Positions 1 to 6,634 of a stretch of 21,108 nucleotides of DNA are shown in pieces. Both the position numbers and the translations under genes were made by a program. Origin of the DNA: JAJYZP01 sp049964535 (GTDB lineage: Bacteria; Actinomycetota; Acidimicrobiia; Acidimicrobiales; Acidimicrobiaceae); the NCBI GenBank assembly GCA_049964535.1, contig JBMFXG010000021.1, positions 1 to 21,108 of the forward strand, given 5' to 3'. Under the pieces are notes generated by a model. That model did no database searches. It had not been told where the DNA came from and was given only the letters and a program-made list of their open reading frames with translations. Numbering within the stretch: position 1 is the stretch's first letter; each line of letters starts with the position of its first letter.

Positions 1-65
1 CCTACAGCACCAAAAGAGCAGGTGACGGAGCTGGGCTTACTTCGGGGAGGGGGAACTACGGCCTA
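1..65. repeat. Left copy of 65-bp perfect inverted repeat
   Basis: Base p of this segment is complementary to base 21093-p for every p from 1 to 65, so it is a perfect inverted copy of 21028-21092. Identity stops at base 66 (G here; the partner position 21027 is T where C would be needed). The repeat starts at the first base of the window, so its left limit is unknown. Read rightwards it has an open frame ending in TAG at 64-66. I do not recognise the sequence as a known IS end. Confidence 0.95.
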
Positions 66-147
66 GGGGACGGTAGGGCCCGGCGCAGGGCGTGCTCGTC
101 GGAGGTGTCTGACCGACAAGACGGGCCGAGGTTCAGGGTTCTGTCGA

Positions 148-177
148 GGCTCGGCGCCCGAGCCGAAGGTGTTTTTT
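148..177. terminator. Hairpin near the end of the first gene, possible terminator
   Basis: GGCTCGG (148-154) and CCGAGCC (158-164) form a 7-bp GC-rich stem with a CGC loop. On the plus strand six T residues (172-177) follow after a 7-base gap. On the minus strand the hairpin starts about 11 bases after the stop codon of the membrane protein gene but has no U-tract. It may end transcription of that gene, or of something entering from the left. Confidence 0.4.
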
Positions 178-976
178 ATGCAAACTTCTTGATTGCTTGA
201 CCGAGACCGGCAACGATGACACCGAGGCCGAGGAGCACCACGTAGAAGCTTGTGGCCGGTCCGCTAACGGCGCGGAGCACAATTGCGAGTATCTGCGCCC
301 AGCTGAACCCGATCTGTGGCAGCAGGTAGGTGGGGATAAACCAGAAGATCAGCGCATTGCCGAAGGCCATGCCAATCATCCAGAATCCGATTCTTCGGAT
401 GACCGAGCCTCGACTGGGGTGGATGATCAAGGCGATGATGACGCAGATGATGGCGAGGGAGAGAAGAAGCTTCTCGATCTTGTGTGCGTTTCGCGCGTAG
501 GATCCGATATTCGGCAGAGCAGAGCCGGGAATGGTAATGGAGATTCCTTGCTGCGCAATGGTTGAAGCGGCGGTCGACGAGAACGGAACGACTCCGGCGG
601 CAACGACCTGAGAGAAGGCTGATCCTCCAAGTACTATCGGTCCATTCGATGCTCCGAGGAGGTGCTCTTGGGCTTGGTTCATCGATGCAGCGAAGGCGGT
701 CTGTACTGCGGGATTGGCGACGGCCTGATCGATGATTGTGTGAAAAGTACCGGTCGGTATGTTGAGGGTGCTGCCAAGCAGGGGTGTGAGGCTAGTCGTA
801 AGAGCATTTGTAAGCGCACCTCGGACCGCAGAGTTGTGAATGAGTGTCGTCGAGGCCTGCGCTAGCCGTCCTGGTTTCAGAAGCGAGAGCTGACTGAGAT
901 AGACAAAGGTAGCCCCCCAAGCGCAGAGGAGACCAATGGCTAGGACAATACTCCCAAGGCCTCGTCTCACGCCCAT
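176..976 (-). CDS. Four-helix integral membrane protein, function unknown
   Basis: A 266-residue protein starting at ATG 976, preceded by a purine-rich GAGGGAAGGG stretch that can serve as ribosome binding site. It has one N-terminal hydrophobic helix (about 7-27), then a region of about 135 residues rich in Ala, Thr, Ser and Gly without charged clusters (about 31-165). Three C-terminal helices follow (about 169-186, 196-214 and 241-259), with Arg/Lys between helices 2 and 3 and a KKFA end. This layout, an extracytoplasmic domain held between an anchor and a three-helix bundle, resembles uncharacterised actinobacterial membrane proteins. I see no catalytic motif. The next gene upstream, on the same strand, ends 144 bp away (the dehydrogenase, at 1121), so cotranscription is possible. 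Function is not assignable from sequence alone. Confidence 0.8.
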   Translation of the reverse strand: MGVRRGLGSIVLAIGLLCAWGATFVYLSQLSLLKPGRLAQASTTLIHNSAVRGALTNALTTSLTPLLGSTLNIPTGTFHTIIDQAVANPAVQTAFAASMNQAQEHLLGASNGPIVLGGSAFSQVVAAGVVPFSSTAASTIAQQGISITIPGSALPNIGSYARNAHKIEKLLLSLAIICVIIALIIHPSRGSVIRRIGFWMIGMAFGNALIFWFIPTYLLPQIGFSWAQILAIVLRAVSGPATSFYVVLLGLGVIVAGLGQAIKKFA

Positions 977-1120
977 CCCTTCCCTCTACAAACTTTCGTT
1001 TTCTTGTGTCATCGACATCACTCTTCTGCGCCTTGAACGAGCCGTTTGCGTTCGATCCTAGCGATACTCCGGCTTATGACCAGTTGATTGTCCTCGTTCC
1101 GGCAGAGCCTCTCCAATCTC

Positions 1121-2713
1121 TCAGCCCTTGGTTGCCTGATCGAGGAGGCGTCGAGCGATGACTTTGAGCGCAAGGGTCTCGTCCGCACCTTCGAAGATTG
1201 AGAGGACTCTTGCATCGACGAAGAGGCGACTCACGGTGAACTCTTCTGCGTATCCCATGCCACCGTGGATCTGCATTGCCTCGCGGGTCACCCACTCTGC
1301 GGCCCTGCAGACGTACGCCTTGATCATCGAGGCTTCCAGTGCTCCTTTACCGCTACCCATAAGTCCCGCAACGTGATAGGAGAACTGTCGGGAGGCCTGG
1401 ATCATGGCGGCCATTCGTCCAAGTTTCGCTGAGGTGAGCTGATAGTCAAGTACCGCCTGACCGAAGACGTTGCGATGACGAGCATACGAAAGAGCCTCTT
1501 CGTACGCTCGTTGCATCAGCCCGACAGCTCGTGCTGCGGTTTGGATTCGTCCGTTCTCAAAGCCTTCCATCTGGAAGTAAAAGCCTCGACCAAGACCGAC
1601 CTCGCCTCCGATGAGGGTGTCGTCATCGACGAAAAAATTGTCGAATGCGATCTCGTAGGAGTGCATGCCACGATAGCCAATAGTGTCGATTGCCCTCGCC
1701 TCGAGTCTACCACCACCTCTTTGTTCGATCGTAAAGGCCTCTCCGTAGTAGCGTTCTTTTGGCACCATAAAGAGCGAGAGTCCGCGATGCGCTAGTGACC
1801 GATCAGGATCGGTCCGAGCCAGGAGCATCAAGACGTCGGCGCGTCCTGCGAAGGTGCACCATGTCTTGACTCCGTTGATCAACCAGCCGTCCCCATGTGG
1901 AGATTTCGAGGCTGTGGTCCGAAGATGAGCAACGTCGGAACCGAAGTCCGGTTCGGTGACTGCGACTGCGTTCATGACCGAACCGTCTGCGAGGAGTGGC
2001 AGCCAACGCTGCTTTTGATCCTCGGTCCCACCTCGCAGGAGTGCGCGAGCAAGAATCTCTGGCCTCGTGATGAGGGAACCTCCGATACTGAGCGAGGCTC
2101 GAGAGAGCTCCTCGGTTGCAATAACCATTGCCATAAAGTCGTCAGGAGTATGTTGAGCGGAGCCTCCATAACTCTCTGGGATTGAGAGTCCGAACGCTCC
2201 CAACTCGCCTAAGCCGGCGATGATATCCTCGGGAACGTCAAGATTTTTTCTGTGTACCTCTGAAGCGTATGGTTCGATCCGCTCGGTTGCGAACCGGCGG
2301 AAGGTCTCTTGAACGAGTTCGTAGTGTTCCTCGAGATGGTTCGACCCAGGAGCTTGAGCGAGGGCCGCTAAGACCTTAGGTTGGAGGAACTCTGATAAAA
2401 AGTCTCGGATCGACGAAGAACTCGCAGTAGATCTCGGGAGAAGAGCCTCTCGTCCCAGCAGCTTTGCGCAGGCCTCCCGGGCAACATCGGCAATGAAAAC
2501 GAGAGCGAGCTGCTCCTCCATGGGGCCGTGATGACCATACCCGACCATGACGCTCGCCGCCTGCGCGCCAGCGCTGAGGTGGGCAAGGTCGTAAGCGAAG
2601 ACCTGCTCGTCCTCTGCCTCTCCGTTGGCGACGAGCGCTTCGGTGAGCTCGAGGTTCATTGCCTGAAGAAAGTCGACGACTCTGGCCGCCTCGTCAAGGT
2701 AGGTACGTGACAT
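1121..2713 (-). CDS. mcd: (2S)-methylsuccinyl-CoA dehydrogenase-like acyl-CoA dehydrogenase
   Basis: A 530-residue FAD flavoprotein predicted to oxidise (2S)-methylsuccinyl-CoA to mesaconyl-CoA in the ethylmalonyl-CoA pathway of acetyl-CoA assimilation. Residues 1 to about 120 form an extra N-terminal domain absent from ordinary 380-residue acyl-CoA dehydrogenases but typical of Mcd. The core follows: an N-terminal helical domain, the beta-domain motif AVTEPDFGSD (251-260), the segment IDTIGYRGMHSYEIAF (342-357) resembling Mcd, and the C-terminal QIHGGMGYAEE (481-491). Glu508 in SIFEGADE sits at the position of the catalytic base in the family. The MaoC-type gene 1.2 kb away encodes the likely next enzyme. 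The start ATG 2713 has no Shine-Dalgarno sequence but a TAGACT six bases upstream, suggesting a leaderless transcript. An ordinary acyl-CoA dehydrogenase is the alternative, but the N-terminal extension and the neighbour argue for Mcd. Confidence 0.82.
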   Translation of the reverse strand: MSRTYLDEAARVVDFLQAMNLELTEALVANGEAEDEQVFAYDLAHLSAGAQAASVMVGYGHHGPMEEQLALVFIADVAREACAKLLGREALLPRSTASSSSIRDFLSEFLQPKVLAALAQAPGSNHLEEHYELVQETFRRFATERIEPYASEVHRKNLDVPEDIIAGLGELGAFGLSIPESYGGSAQHTPDDFMAMVIATEELSRASLSIGGSLITRPEILARALLRGGTEDQKQRWLPLLADGSVMNAVAVTEPDFGSDVAHLRTTASKSPHGDGWLINGVKTWCTFAGRADVLMLLARTDPDRSLAHRGLSLFMVPKERYYGEAFTIEQRGGGRLEARAIDTIGYRGMHSYEIAFDNFFVDDDTLIGGEVGLGRGFYFQMEGFENGRIQTAARAVGLMQRAYEEALSYARHRNVFGQAVLDYQLTSAKLGRMAAMIQASRQFSYHVAGLMGSGKGALEASMIKAYVCRAAEWVTREAMQIHGGMGYAEEFTVSRLFVDARVLSIFEGADETLALKVIARRLLDQATKG

Positions 2714-2719
2714 CTTCCA

Positions 2720-2725
2720 AGTCTA
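2720..2725 (-). promoter_or_regulatory. -10-like TAGACT before mcd-like gene (leaderless)
   Basis: On the minus strand TAGACT lies six bases before ATG 2713, so transcription would begin at or next to the start codon. No Shine-Dalgarno sequence and no clear -35 box are seen. Confidence 0.4.
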
Positions 2726-2787
2726 CCAAGGCTTCACGGCCTCTTTGGGGTCGCTCACCTCGAACGCGCCGACATGGCCGTGACTGG

Positions 2788-3450
2788 CTACAGTTCTGTC
2801 TTGCGACCTACAACCGTCATGAGTGGAGGGACTACCACCACCTCATTGTCGATGGTCGCATCGGTCATCTCCTCAAGGTACGCAACGACCGGTCCATTGC
2901 GATAGCCCACCGGTGACTCTACCCAAGCATCGGTGAGCTCAAGTCCGACGGCGTGAAAGAGAGCGGGGAGGTCCAGGCCGAGATCAGGATGGAGGATACC
3001 CGGAGCATCTGCGCTGATTGGACGGTGACCAACTCTGCCTGCTGAAGTGATTGGCTCTTGCGCAACGACCCATCCGCCGGTGCGAACTGCTTTCATCATT
3101 TGAGTGAGACCCTGGCGAGGTGAGGGTATGCCGAGGAGCAGAAACCGACAGAACGCTAGATCGATCGGCTCGGGCAGCGCAAGGTCCTCGACACTTTGGG
3201 TGATCGCTACGACCTGTGAGTGCTCTGAGGCACGAGATGCAACGTCGTTGCGACGTCGGGGGTCGATGTCGATGGAGTAGACGCGTCCAGTCTCTCCAAC
3301 TACGGTGGCAAGAGCGACGGAGACGTCCCCATTTCCAGCTCCGACATCTGCTACGGTCCAGCCTCGTTCAATGCCGACTCGCTCGAGCGCAGTGACGAGT
3401 GGACGACGATAGATGTCGTCTCGAAGGTCGAGAAGGTCGGTGGTTGTCAC
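2788..3450 (-). CDS. Class I SAM-dependent methyltransferase
   Basis: A 220-residue protein with the Rossmann-type S-adenosylmethionine fold. Motif I reads VADVGAGNGDVS (about 33-44), the acidic end of strand 2 is YSIDIDP (about 58-64), and a motif II/III-like region follows (LAFCRFLLLGI, then GGWVVAQEP). The substrate cannot be read from the sequence; the family covers small molecules, lipids and proteins. The start is GTG 3450, only 24 bp from the divergent GTG at 3475. No Shine-Dalgarno sequence precedes it, but TAGCGT lies six bases upstream. It ends 74 bp before the mcd-like gene on the same strand. No link between the two functions is evident. Confidence 0.8.
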   Translation of the reverse strand: MTTTDLLDLRDDIYRRPLVTALERVGIERGWTVADVGAGNGDVSVALATVVGETGRVYSIDIDPRRRNDVASRASEHSQVVAITQSVEDLALPEPIDLAFCRFLLLGIPSPRQGLTQMMKAVRTGGWVVAQEPITSAGRVGHRPISADAPGILHPDLGLDLPALFHAVGLELTDAWVESPVGYRNGPVVAYLEEMTDATIDNEVVVVPPLMTVVGRKTEL

Positions 3451-3456
3451 GAAATC

Positions 3457-3466
3457 ACGCTAGTTT
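3457..3466. promoter_or_regulatory. Overlapping divergent -10-like boxes
   Basis: The 24 bp between two divergent GTG codons hold TAGCGT on the minus strand (3462-3457, six bases before GTG 3450) and TAGTTT on the plus strand (3461-3466, eight bases before GTG 3475). The two hexamers overlap by two bases. With so little space both transcripts would be leaderless, and RNA polymerase binding at the two promoters would be mutually exclusive. Confidence 0.35.
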
Positions 3467-3474
3467 GATCAGTT

Positions 3475-3915
3475 GTGAAAGCATCCATCTTACTCTGCGA
3501 CTCAGCGCTCGTCTCTGAAGGCAAACTATTCATACTCGGTGGTGGCTGGACCGTCACTGGACCGGGTGTCTCCCCAATGGCGATCGCTCTCAAGATCGAC
3601 GTTGAGTGGGGTGAGACCTCAGCAGAACACCACTGGGAGCTTTTTCTGCAAGATCAAGATGGCTCCCCAATCTTTTTTGAGACGCCGGAAGGTCCTCAAG
3701 CCGTTGAGGTTCGTGGAGACTTTCAAGTTGGTGACCCGGTAGGAATTCCTCTTGGAGCGTCGATCCCAGTCAACTTGGCGGTGAATCTAGGACCACTTCC
3801 TCTCCCTCCTGGTTCGAGCTTCTCGTGGCGTCTCACGATCGATGGTCAGAGCGAAGAGGGATGGGTCGCTTCGTTCTCGACGCGAGAGGCGCCCGATGGA
3901 GAGCCCTTAGGTTGA
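3475..3915 (+). CDS. DUF6941-like small protein, function unknown
   Basis: A 146-residue protein starting at GTG 3475. The N-terminus (ASILLCDSALVSEGKLFILG, residues 3-22, then a Gly/Trp turn) resembles the DUF6941 family, small soluble all-beta proteins seen in actinobacteria and proteobacteria. The rest alternates short hydrophobic strands with Pro/Gly turns, and no enzymatic motif is visible. There is no signal peptide. The C-terminal tail (about 138-146) is polar and probably disordered. The gene is followed after 37 bp by the MaoC-type hydratase on the same strand. That gene has its own -10-like box, so the two need not be an operon. The family name rests on recall of the N-terminal pattern; the function is unknown. 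Confidence 0.7.
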   Translation: MKASILLCDSALVSEGKLFILGGGWTVTGPGVSPMAIALKIDVEWGETSAEHHWELFLQDQDGSPIFFETPEGPQAVEVRGDFQVGDPVGIPLGASIPVNLAVNLGPLPLPPGSSFSWRLTIDGQSEEGWVASFSTREAPDGEPLG

Positions 3916-3939
3916 TCGATACCTTCCTCGGAGGCGCTC

Positions 3940-3945
3940 TACACT
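3940..3945 (+). promoter_or_regulatory. -10-like TACACT before MaoC-type gene (leaderless)
   Basis: TACACT lies seven bases before ATG 3953 with no Shine-Dalgarno sequence at normal spacing. The nearest GGAGG is 18 bases away, too far to act. This suggests a leaderless start. No convincing -35 box is present. Confidence 0.4.
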
Positions 3946-3952
3946 GATCGAG

Positions 3953-4468
3953 ATGACTGTGTATGAGCGGCCCTTCGGCCGGTATCTTGAAGACTTCACT
4001 CCTGGGGACCGGTTTCGACATTGGCCAGGTAAGACGATCACAGAGTACGATGATCATCTCTTCTGCATGATAACGATGAATCATCATCCGTTGCACACCA
4101 ATGCCCTCTTTGCGGCCGAGGAATCTCCGCAAGGTCGAAACGTGGTAGTCGGCAACCTGGTGTACTCGCTGATTTTGGGTATGAGTGTTCCAGATATCTC
4201 TGGTGCAGCGATTGCAAACCTGGAGGTTGAGTCACTGATTCATCGCCACCCTGTGTTCCATGGTGATACCGTCTACGGCGAGACAAGAGTATTGGATGTG
4301 CGTCCCTCCGAGTCGAAGCCGGACCGCGGGGTGGTCACAGTTGAGACCAAAGGGTTTAATCAAGATGGCAAGGAGGTCTGCTACTTCCGTCGCAAGGTCT
4401 TGGTTTGGAGGAGATCCAGTGCTCCGGAGCGTCGTCGACCCTACGATGAGTCGGTCTGGGACGCTTAA
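3953..4468 (+). CDS. MaoC-type hydratase, probable mesaconyl-CoA hydratase
   Basis: A 171-residue hot-dog-fold hydratase. Hallmarks are EDFTPGDRFRHWPGKTITEYD (about 13-33), the hydratase region DHLFCMITMNHHPLHTN (34-50) carrying the Asn/His residues expected of the active site, VVVGNLVYSLILGMSVPDISG (64-84), LEVESLIHRHPVFHGDTVYGE (about 90-110) and ETKGFNQDG (131-139). This pattern closely matches the MaoC protein encoded with ethylmalonyl-CoA pathway genes in Streptomyces, which hydrates mesaconyl-CoA to beta-methylmalyl-CoA. The proposed producer of mesaconyl-CoA, the Mcd-like dehydrogenase, is encoded 1.2 kb away on the opposite strand. The C-terminal 20 residues are Arg-rich and polar. 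A generic enoyl-CoA hydratase of the MaoC family is the fallback call. Confidence 0.82.
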   Translation: MTVYERPFGRYLEDFTPGDRFRHWPGKTITEYDDHLFCMITMNHHPLHTNALFAAEESPQGRNVVVGNLVYSLILGMSVPDISGAAIANLEVESLIHRHPVFHGDTVYGETRVLDVRPSESKPDRGVVTVETKGFNQDGKEVCYFRRKVLVWRRSSAPERRRPYDESVWDA

Positions 4469-4472
4469 TCGG

Positions 4473-4490
4473 AGTTTTTGCGGAAAAACT
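4473..4490. terminator. A/T-rich hairpin after MaoC-type gene, weak terminator candidate
   Basis: AGTTTTT (4473-4479) and AAAAACT (4484-4490) can pair around a GCGG loop just after the stop codon. The stem is weak and no further T-tract follows, so termination here is uncertain. Confidence 0.3.
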
Positions 4491-4552
4491 TGAGCGATCT
4501 CTTGACACTATTGGTGGTTTTACGTCACACTGGGTAGCGCTAAGGGCACCCA

Positions 4553-5260
4553 GTGAGTCAAGAGACGGAGGAGATTGCTGTGAAACCGATTCGACAGAGA
4601 GCGCGAGTGGCGGTTGGGGCTACGGCGCTTGGGGTGATGGGAGTCGCCATTGTCGTGACTGCGAGTATGCATCCACGAACCTCGCTTTCGTCAAGTCCTG
4701 TGGTCGGTAGGACCAAGATGACCAGCGCGTCGATCATCCGTCATGGATCTACGGGGAACACAAGTACTCCAGCGAAGGATTCGATGCCGACGACCTCCGT
4801 TGTTCCCACCACCTCCATGGTCCCTACGGCTTCGGCGAGTGCGCCCGCAGCCTCGGCTTCGATCGGATCGACCGCAACAGTCTCGAACACAGCTTTGCCG
4901 AGCGCATCCGTAGCCTCCACAGCGAGCACGGCTCCCTCGACCACTGCTCCGGCATCATCGCCTGAAGCGTTGGCTCCGGTTCTCTCTTCTCTCAGTCTCT
5001 CGGGTGAGACCGCACTCGGTCAAAGCGGAGCGGTTGTTCAGTACATCTGGATCTACGGTTCGAACTTTCAGAGCGCTACCGGCGTACGCTTTGGAGCGGT
5101 AGAGGTACCGATCTATGCTCGATCGGGGTCGAATGCCTTGGAGGTCGCAGCGCCTTTGCAGCCTGTAGGCTCAGTCGATGTTCGGGTTGTAGCTGGTCAG
5201 CTCGAGAGCACAATTGTACCGTCTGACACCTTTCGATATGTGCTCGCGCCACTGCAATGA
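4553..5260 (+). CDS. Exported Ser/Thr/Ala-rich protein with C-terminal TIG-like domain
   Basis: A 235-residue protein starting at GTG 4553, with AAGGG six bases upstream. A basic N-terminus precedes one hydrophobic helix (about 18-38), a signal anchor or uncleaved signal. Residues about 55-140 are a low-complexity linker of Ser, Thr, Ala, Pro and Val without Cys. The C-terminal domain (about 140-232) fits the immunoglobulin-like IPT/TIG fold: a proline start, WIYGSNF (156-162), VRFGAVEVP (168-176), VAAPLQPVGSVDVRVVAG (188-205) and a final FRYV strand. TIG domains occur in surface adhesins and in cell-wall or pilus proteins. The next gene is a PilT-type ATPase, so a surface-attachment role is possible but not shown. 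Only the single TIG-like domain is visible. Confidence 0.72.
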   Translation: MSQETEEIAVKPIRQRARVAVGATALGVMGVAIVVTASMHPRTSLSSSPVVGRTKMTSASIIRHGSTGNTSTPAKDSMPTTSVVPTTSMVPTASASAPAASASIGSTATVSNTALPSASVASTASTAPSTTAPASSPEALAPVLSSLSLSGETALGQSGAVVQYIWIYGSNFQSATGVRFGAVEVPIYARSGSNALEVAAPLQPVGSVDVRVVAGQLESTIVPSDTFRYVLAPLQ

Positions 5261-5350
5261 ATTCAGCTTGCAGCAGATCGGCGAAGTTTGGTTAACTCAC
5301 GGCTTTCTACTTAAGGAACCGATACGACTACCGATAGACCTTTGAACACG

Positions 5351-5403
5351 GAGCGTGGTCGGGAGAACGTAGACTCCCCCTAGGTTCGCTAACGACCACG
5401 CTC
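5351..5403 (+). other. Structured intergenic inverted repeat before pilT-like gene
   Basis: GAGCGTGGTCG (5351-5361) and CGACCACGCTC (5393-5403) are perfect 11-bp complementary arms. The 31 bases between them can form an inner helix, GGAG (5362-5365) with CTCC (5374-5377). A separate 10-bp perfect palindrome, GGTGGCCACC, follows at 5414-5423. No T-tract follows the long stem. This may be a structured leader of the pilT-like mRNA, a terminator-like element after the TIG gene, or a small RNA. I cannot match it to a known riboswitch class. Confidence 0.6.
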
Positions 5404-5476
5404 TAAGGTTGTAGGTGGCCACCGCAGGTAGTCATCGGAGACCATCTCATGACGGAGCGGAGGCTGGTCGAGCGGC

Positions 5477-6571
5477 GTGGAGTACGTTGAACGGTTGAAC
5501 TACTACTTAGGTGAACTCCTCAAAGCGGGCGGTTCGGACCTGCATATCAAACCATTCTCGCAGCCATGGACGAGAGTAAATGGAGCACTCCTGCCCCTCC
5601 CAACCGACCCGCTCTCGCCAGATTCGACGGCCCAGATAGCACGAGTAGCGATGGGAGACGCGGCATGGGAACGCTTCAAGGTTAAAAAGGAAGCGGACTT
5701 CGCGTATAGACAGGCCGGTTTGGGGCGTTTCAGAGTTAACGCATTTATTCAGCGTGGGACGGTCTCGATGGTCTTTCGATCGGTGAGCATTGATCCACCT
5801 ACCACGGCCGATCTGGGGCTTCCCGATACCTTGAACTCGATCGCTGACCAGCGACGAGGCTTAGTACTGGTCACGGGTCCAACGGGCTCGGGCAAGACGT
5901 CAACACTTGCGGCGATGGTCGATCACGTCAATGCGACCCGGCACGACCATATCGTGACGATTGAAGATCCAATCGAGGTTCTTCATCGAGATAAGGCGTC
6001 GATCATCAATCAACGAGAGATCGGCATGGATACGGAGAGCTTCGCTGTCGCCATGCGAGCTGCGATGCGACAAGATCCCGATGTGATCCTCGTCGGCGAG
6101 ATGCGCGATGTCGACACTGTCACTGCGGTACTGCAGGCGGCGGAGACCGGCCACCTGGTCTTCTCCACCCTGCACACCATCGGTGCGGCGGAGACCATCG
6201 TTCGGATCGTGGACTTCTTTCCCCCTCACCTCCAACAGCAGATACGGGTTGCTCTAGCGGGAACCTTGCGAGCAGTTATCTGCCAGAGGCTTGTACGTTC
6301 TACAGATGGCAAGAGTCGCTACCCGGCTCTTGAGATCATGATCAACAATGGACGTGTCATGCAGTGCATCTTGGATCCGGCTAAGACCTACGAGATAGGA
6401 CAGATCGTTGCGGAGGGTGGGTTCTATGGCATGCGTACCTTCGATCAATCCTTGATTGAGCTCTTTCGAGATGGGAAGATAGCCCTTGAGGAAGCGATGG
6501 AGCAGGCGTCGAATGCCCATGACTTGAAGCTTGCGCTGACGAATGCAGGGCTGCTGTCGCACGCCGAGTGA
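5477..6571 (+). CDS. PilT-type type IV pilus retraction ATPase
   Basis: A 364-residue secretion-superfamily ATPase of the PilT/PilU group, a cytoplasmic hexameric motor that depolymerises type IV pilins and drives twitching. The N-terminal PAS-like domain holds the family signature GGSDLHIKP (18-26). The catalytic domain has Walker A GPTGSGKT (134-141), the Asp box TIEDPIE (161-167), Walker B VILVGEMRD (203-211) with Glu208, and the His box TGHLVFSTLHT (224-234). Length matches PilT and not PilB, which has a much larger N-terminal region. The start GTG 5477 is preceded by GGAGG at 5459-5463, a rather long spacing of 13 bases. No pilin, pilB or pilC gene lies nearby; the upstream neighbour is the exported TIG protein. 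Whether the organism makes type IV pili must be judged elsewhere in the genome. Confidence 0.92.
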   Translation: MEYVERLNYYLGELLKAGGSDLHIKPFSQPWTRVNGALLPLPTDPLSPDSTAQIARVAMGDAAWERFKVKKEADFAYRQAGLGRFRVNAFIQRGTVSMVFRSVSIDPPTTADLGLPDTLNSIADQRRGLVLVTGPTGSGKTSTLAAMVDHVNATRHDHIVTIEDPIEVLHRDKASIINQREIGMDTESFAVAMRAAMRQDPDVILVGEMRDVDTVTAVLQAAETGHLVFSTLHTIGAAETIVRIVDFFPPHLQQQIRVALAGTLRAVICQRLVRSTDGKSRYPALEIMINNGRVMQCILDPAKTYEIGQIVAEGGFYGMRTFDQSLIELFRDGKIALEEAMEQASNAHDLKLALTNAGLLSHAE

Positions 6572-6574
6572 GCT

Positions 6575-6588
6575 GTGACGTCGGTCAC
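6575..6588. other. Short hairpin between pilT-like and MBL genes
   Basis: GTGAC (6575-6579) and GTCAC (6584-6588) pair around GTCG four bases after the pilT-like stop codon. The 5-bp stem is short and the bases after it are only moderately T-rich. This is a weak terminator candidate. Confidence 0.2.
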
Positions 6589-6619
6589 TACTCAAGATTT
6601 TGTGTCGGAATGAGTTCGT

Positions 6620-6625
6620 TAGCGT
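6620..6625 (+). promoter_or_regulatory. -10-like TAGCGT before MBL-fold gene (leaderless)
   Basis: TAGCGT ends nine bases before GTG 6635. There is no Shine-Dalgarno sequence, so a leaderless or very short leader is likely. Confidence 0.35.
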
Positions 6626-6634
6626 GACTAGACG

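Noticed and set aside
197..565. Acidic 122-codon open frame on the plus strand
   Set aside because: It lies antisense inside the membrane protein gene, whose helices are clear. Its composition (runs of Asp and Glu) is what the opposite strand of hydrophobic codons gives.
4502..4540. TTGACA (4502-4507) as -35 of a promoter for the TIG gene
   Set aside because: No -10-like hexamer lies at 16-19 bases from it. TAGCGC at 4535-4540 is 27 bases away.
5351..5403. Cyclic-di-GMP riboswitch before the pilT-like gene
   Set aside because: The stem is real, but I cannot find the conserved core of either c-di-GMP riboswitch class.
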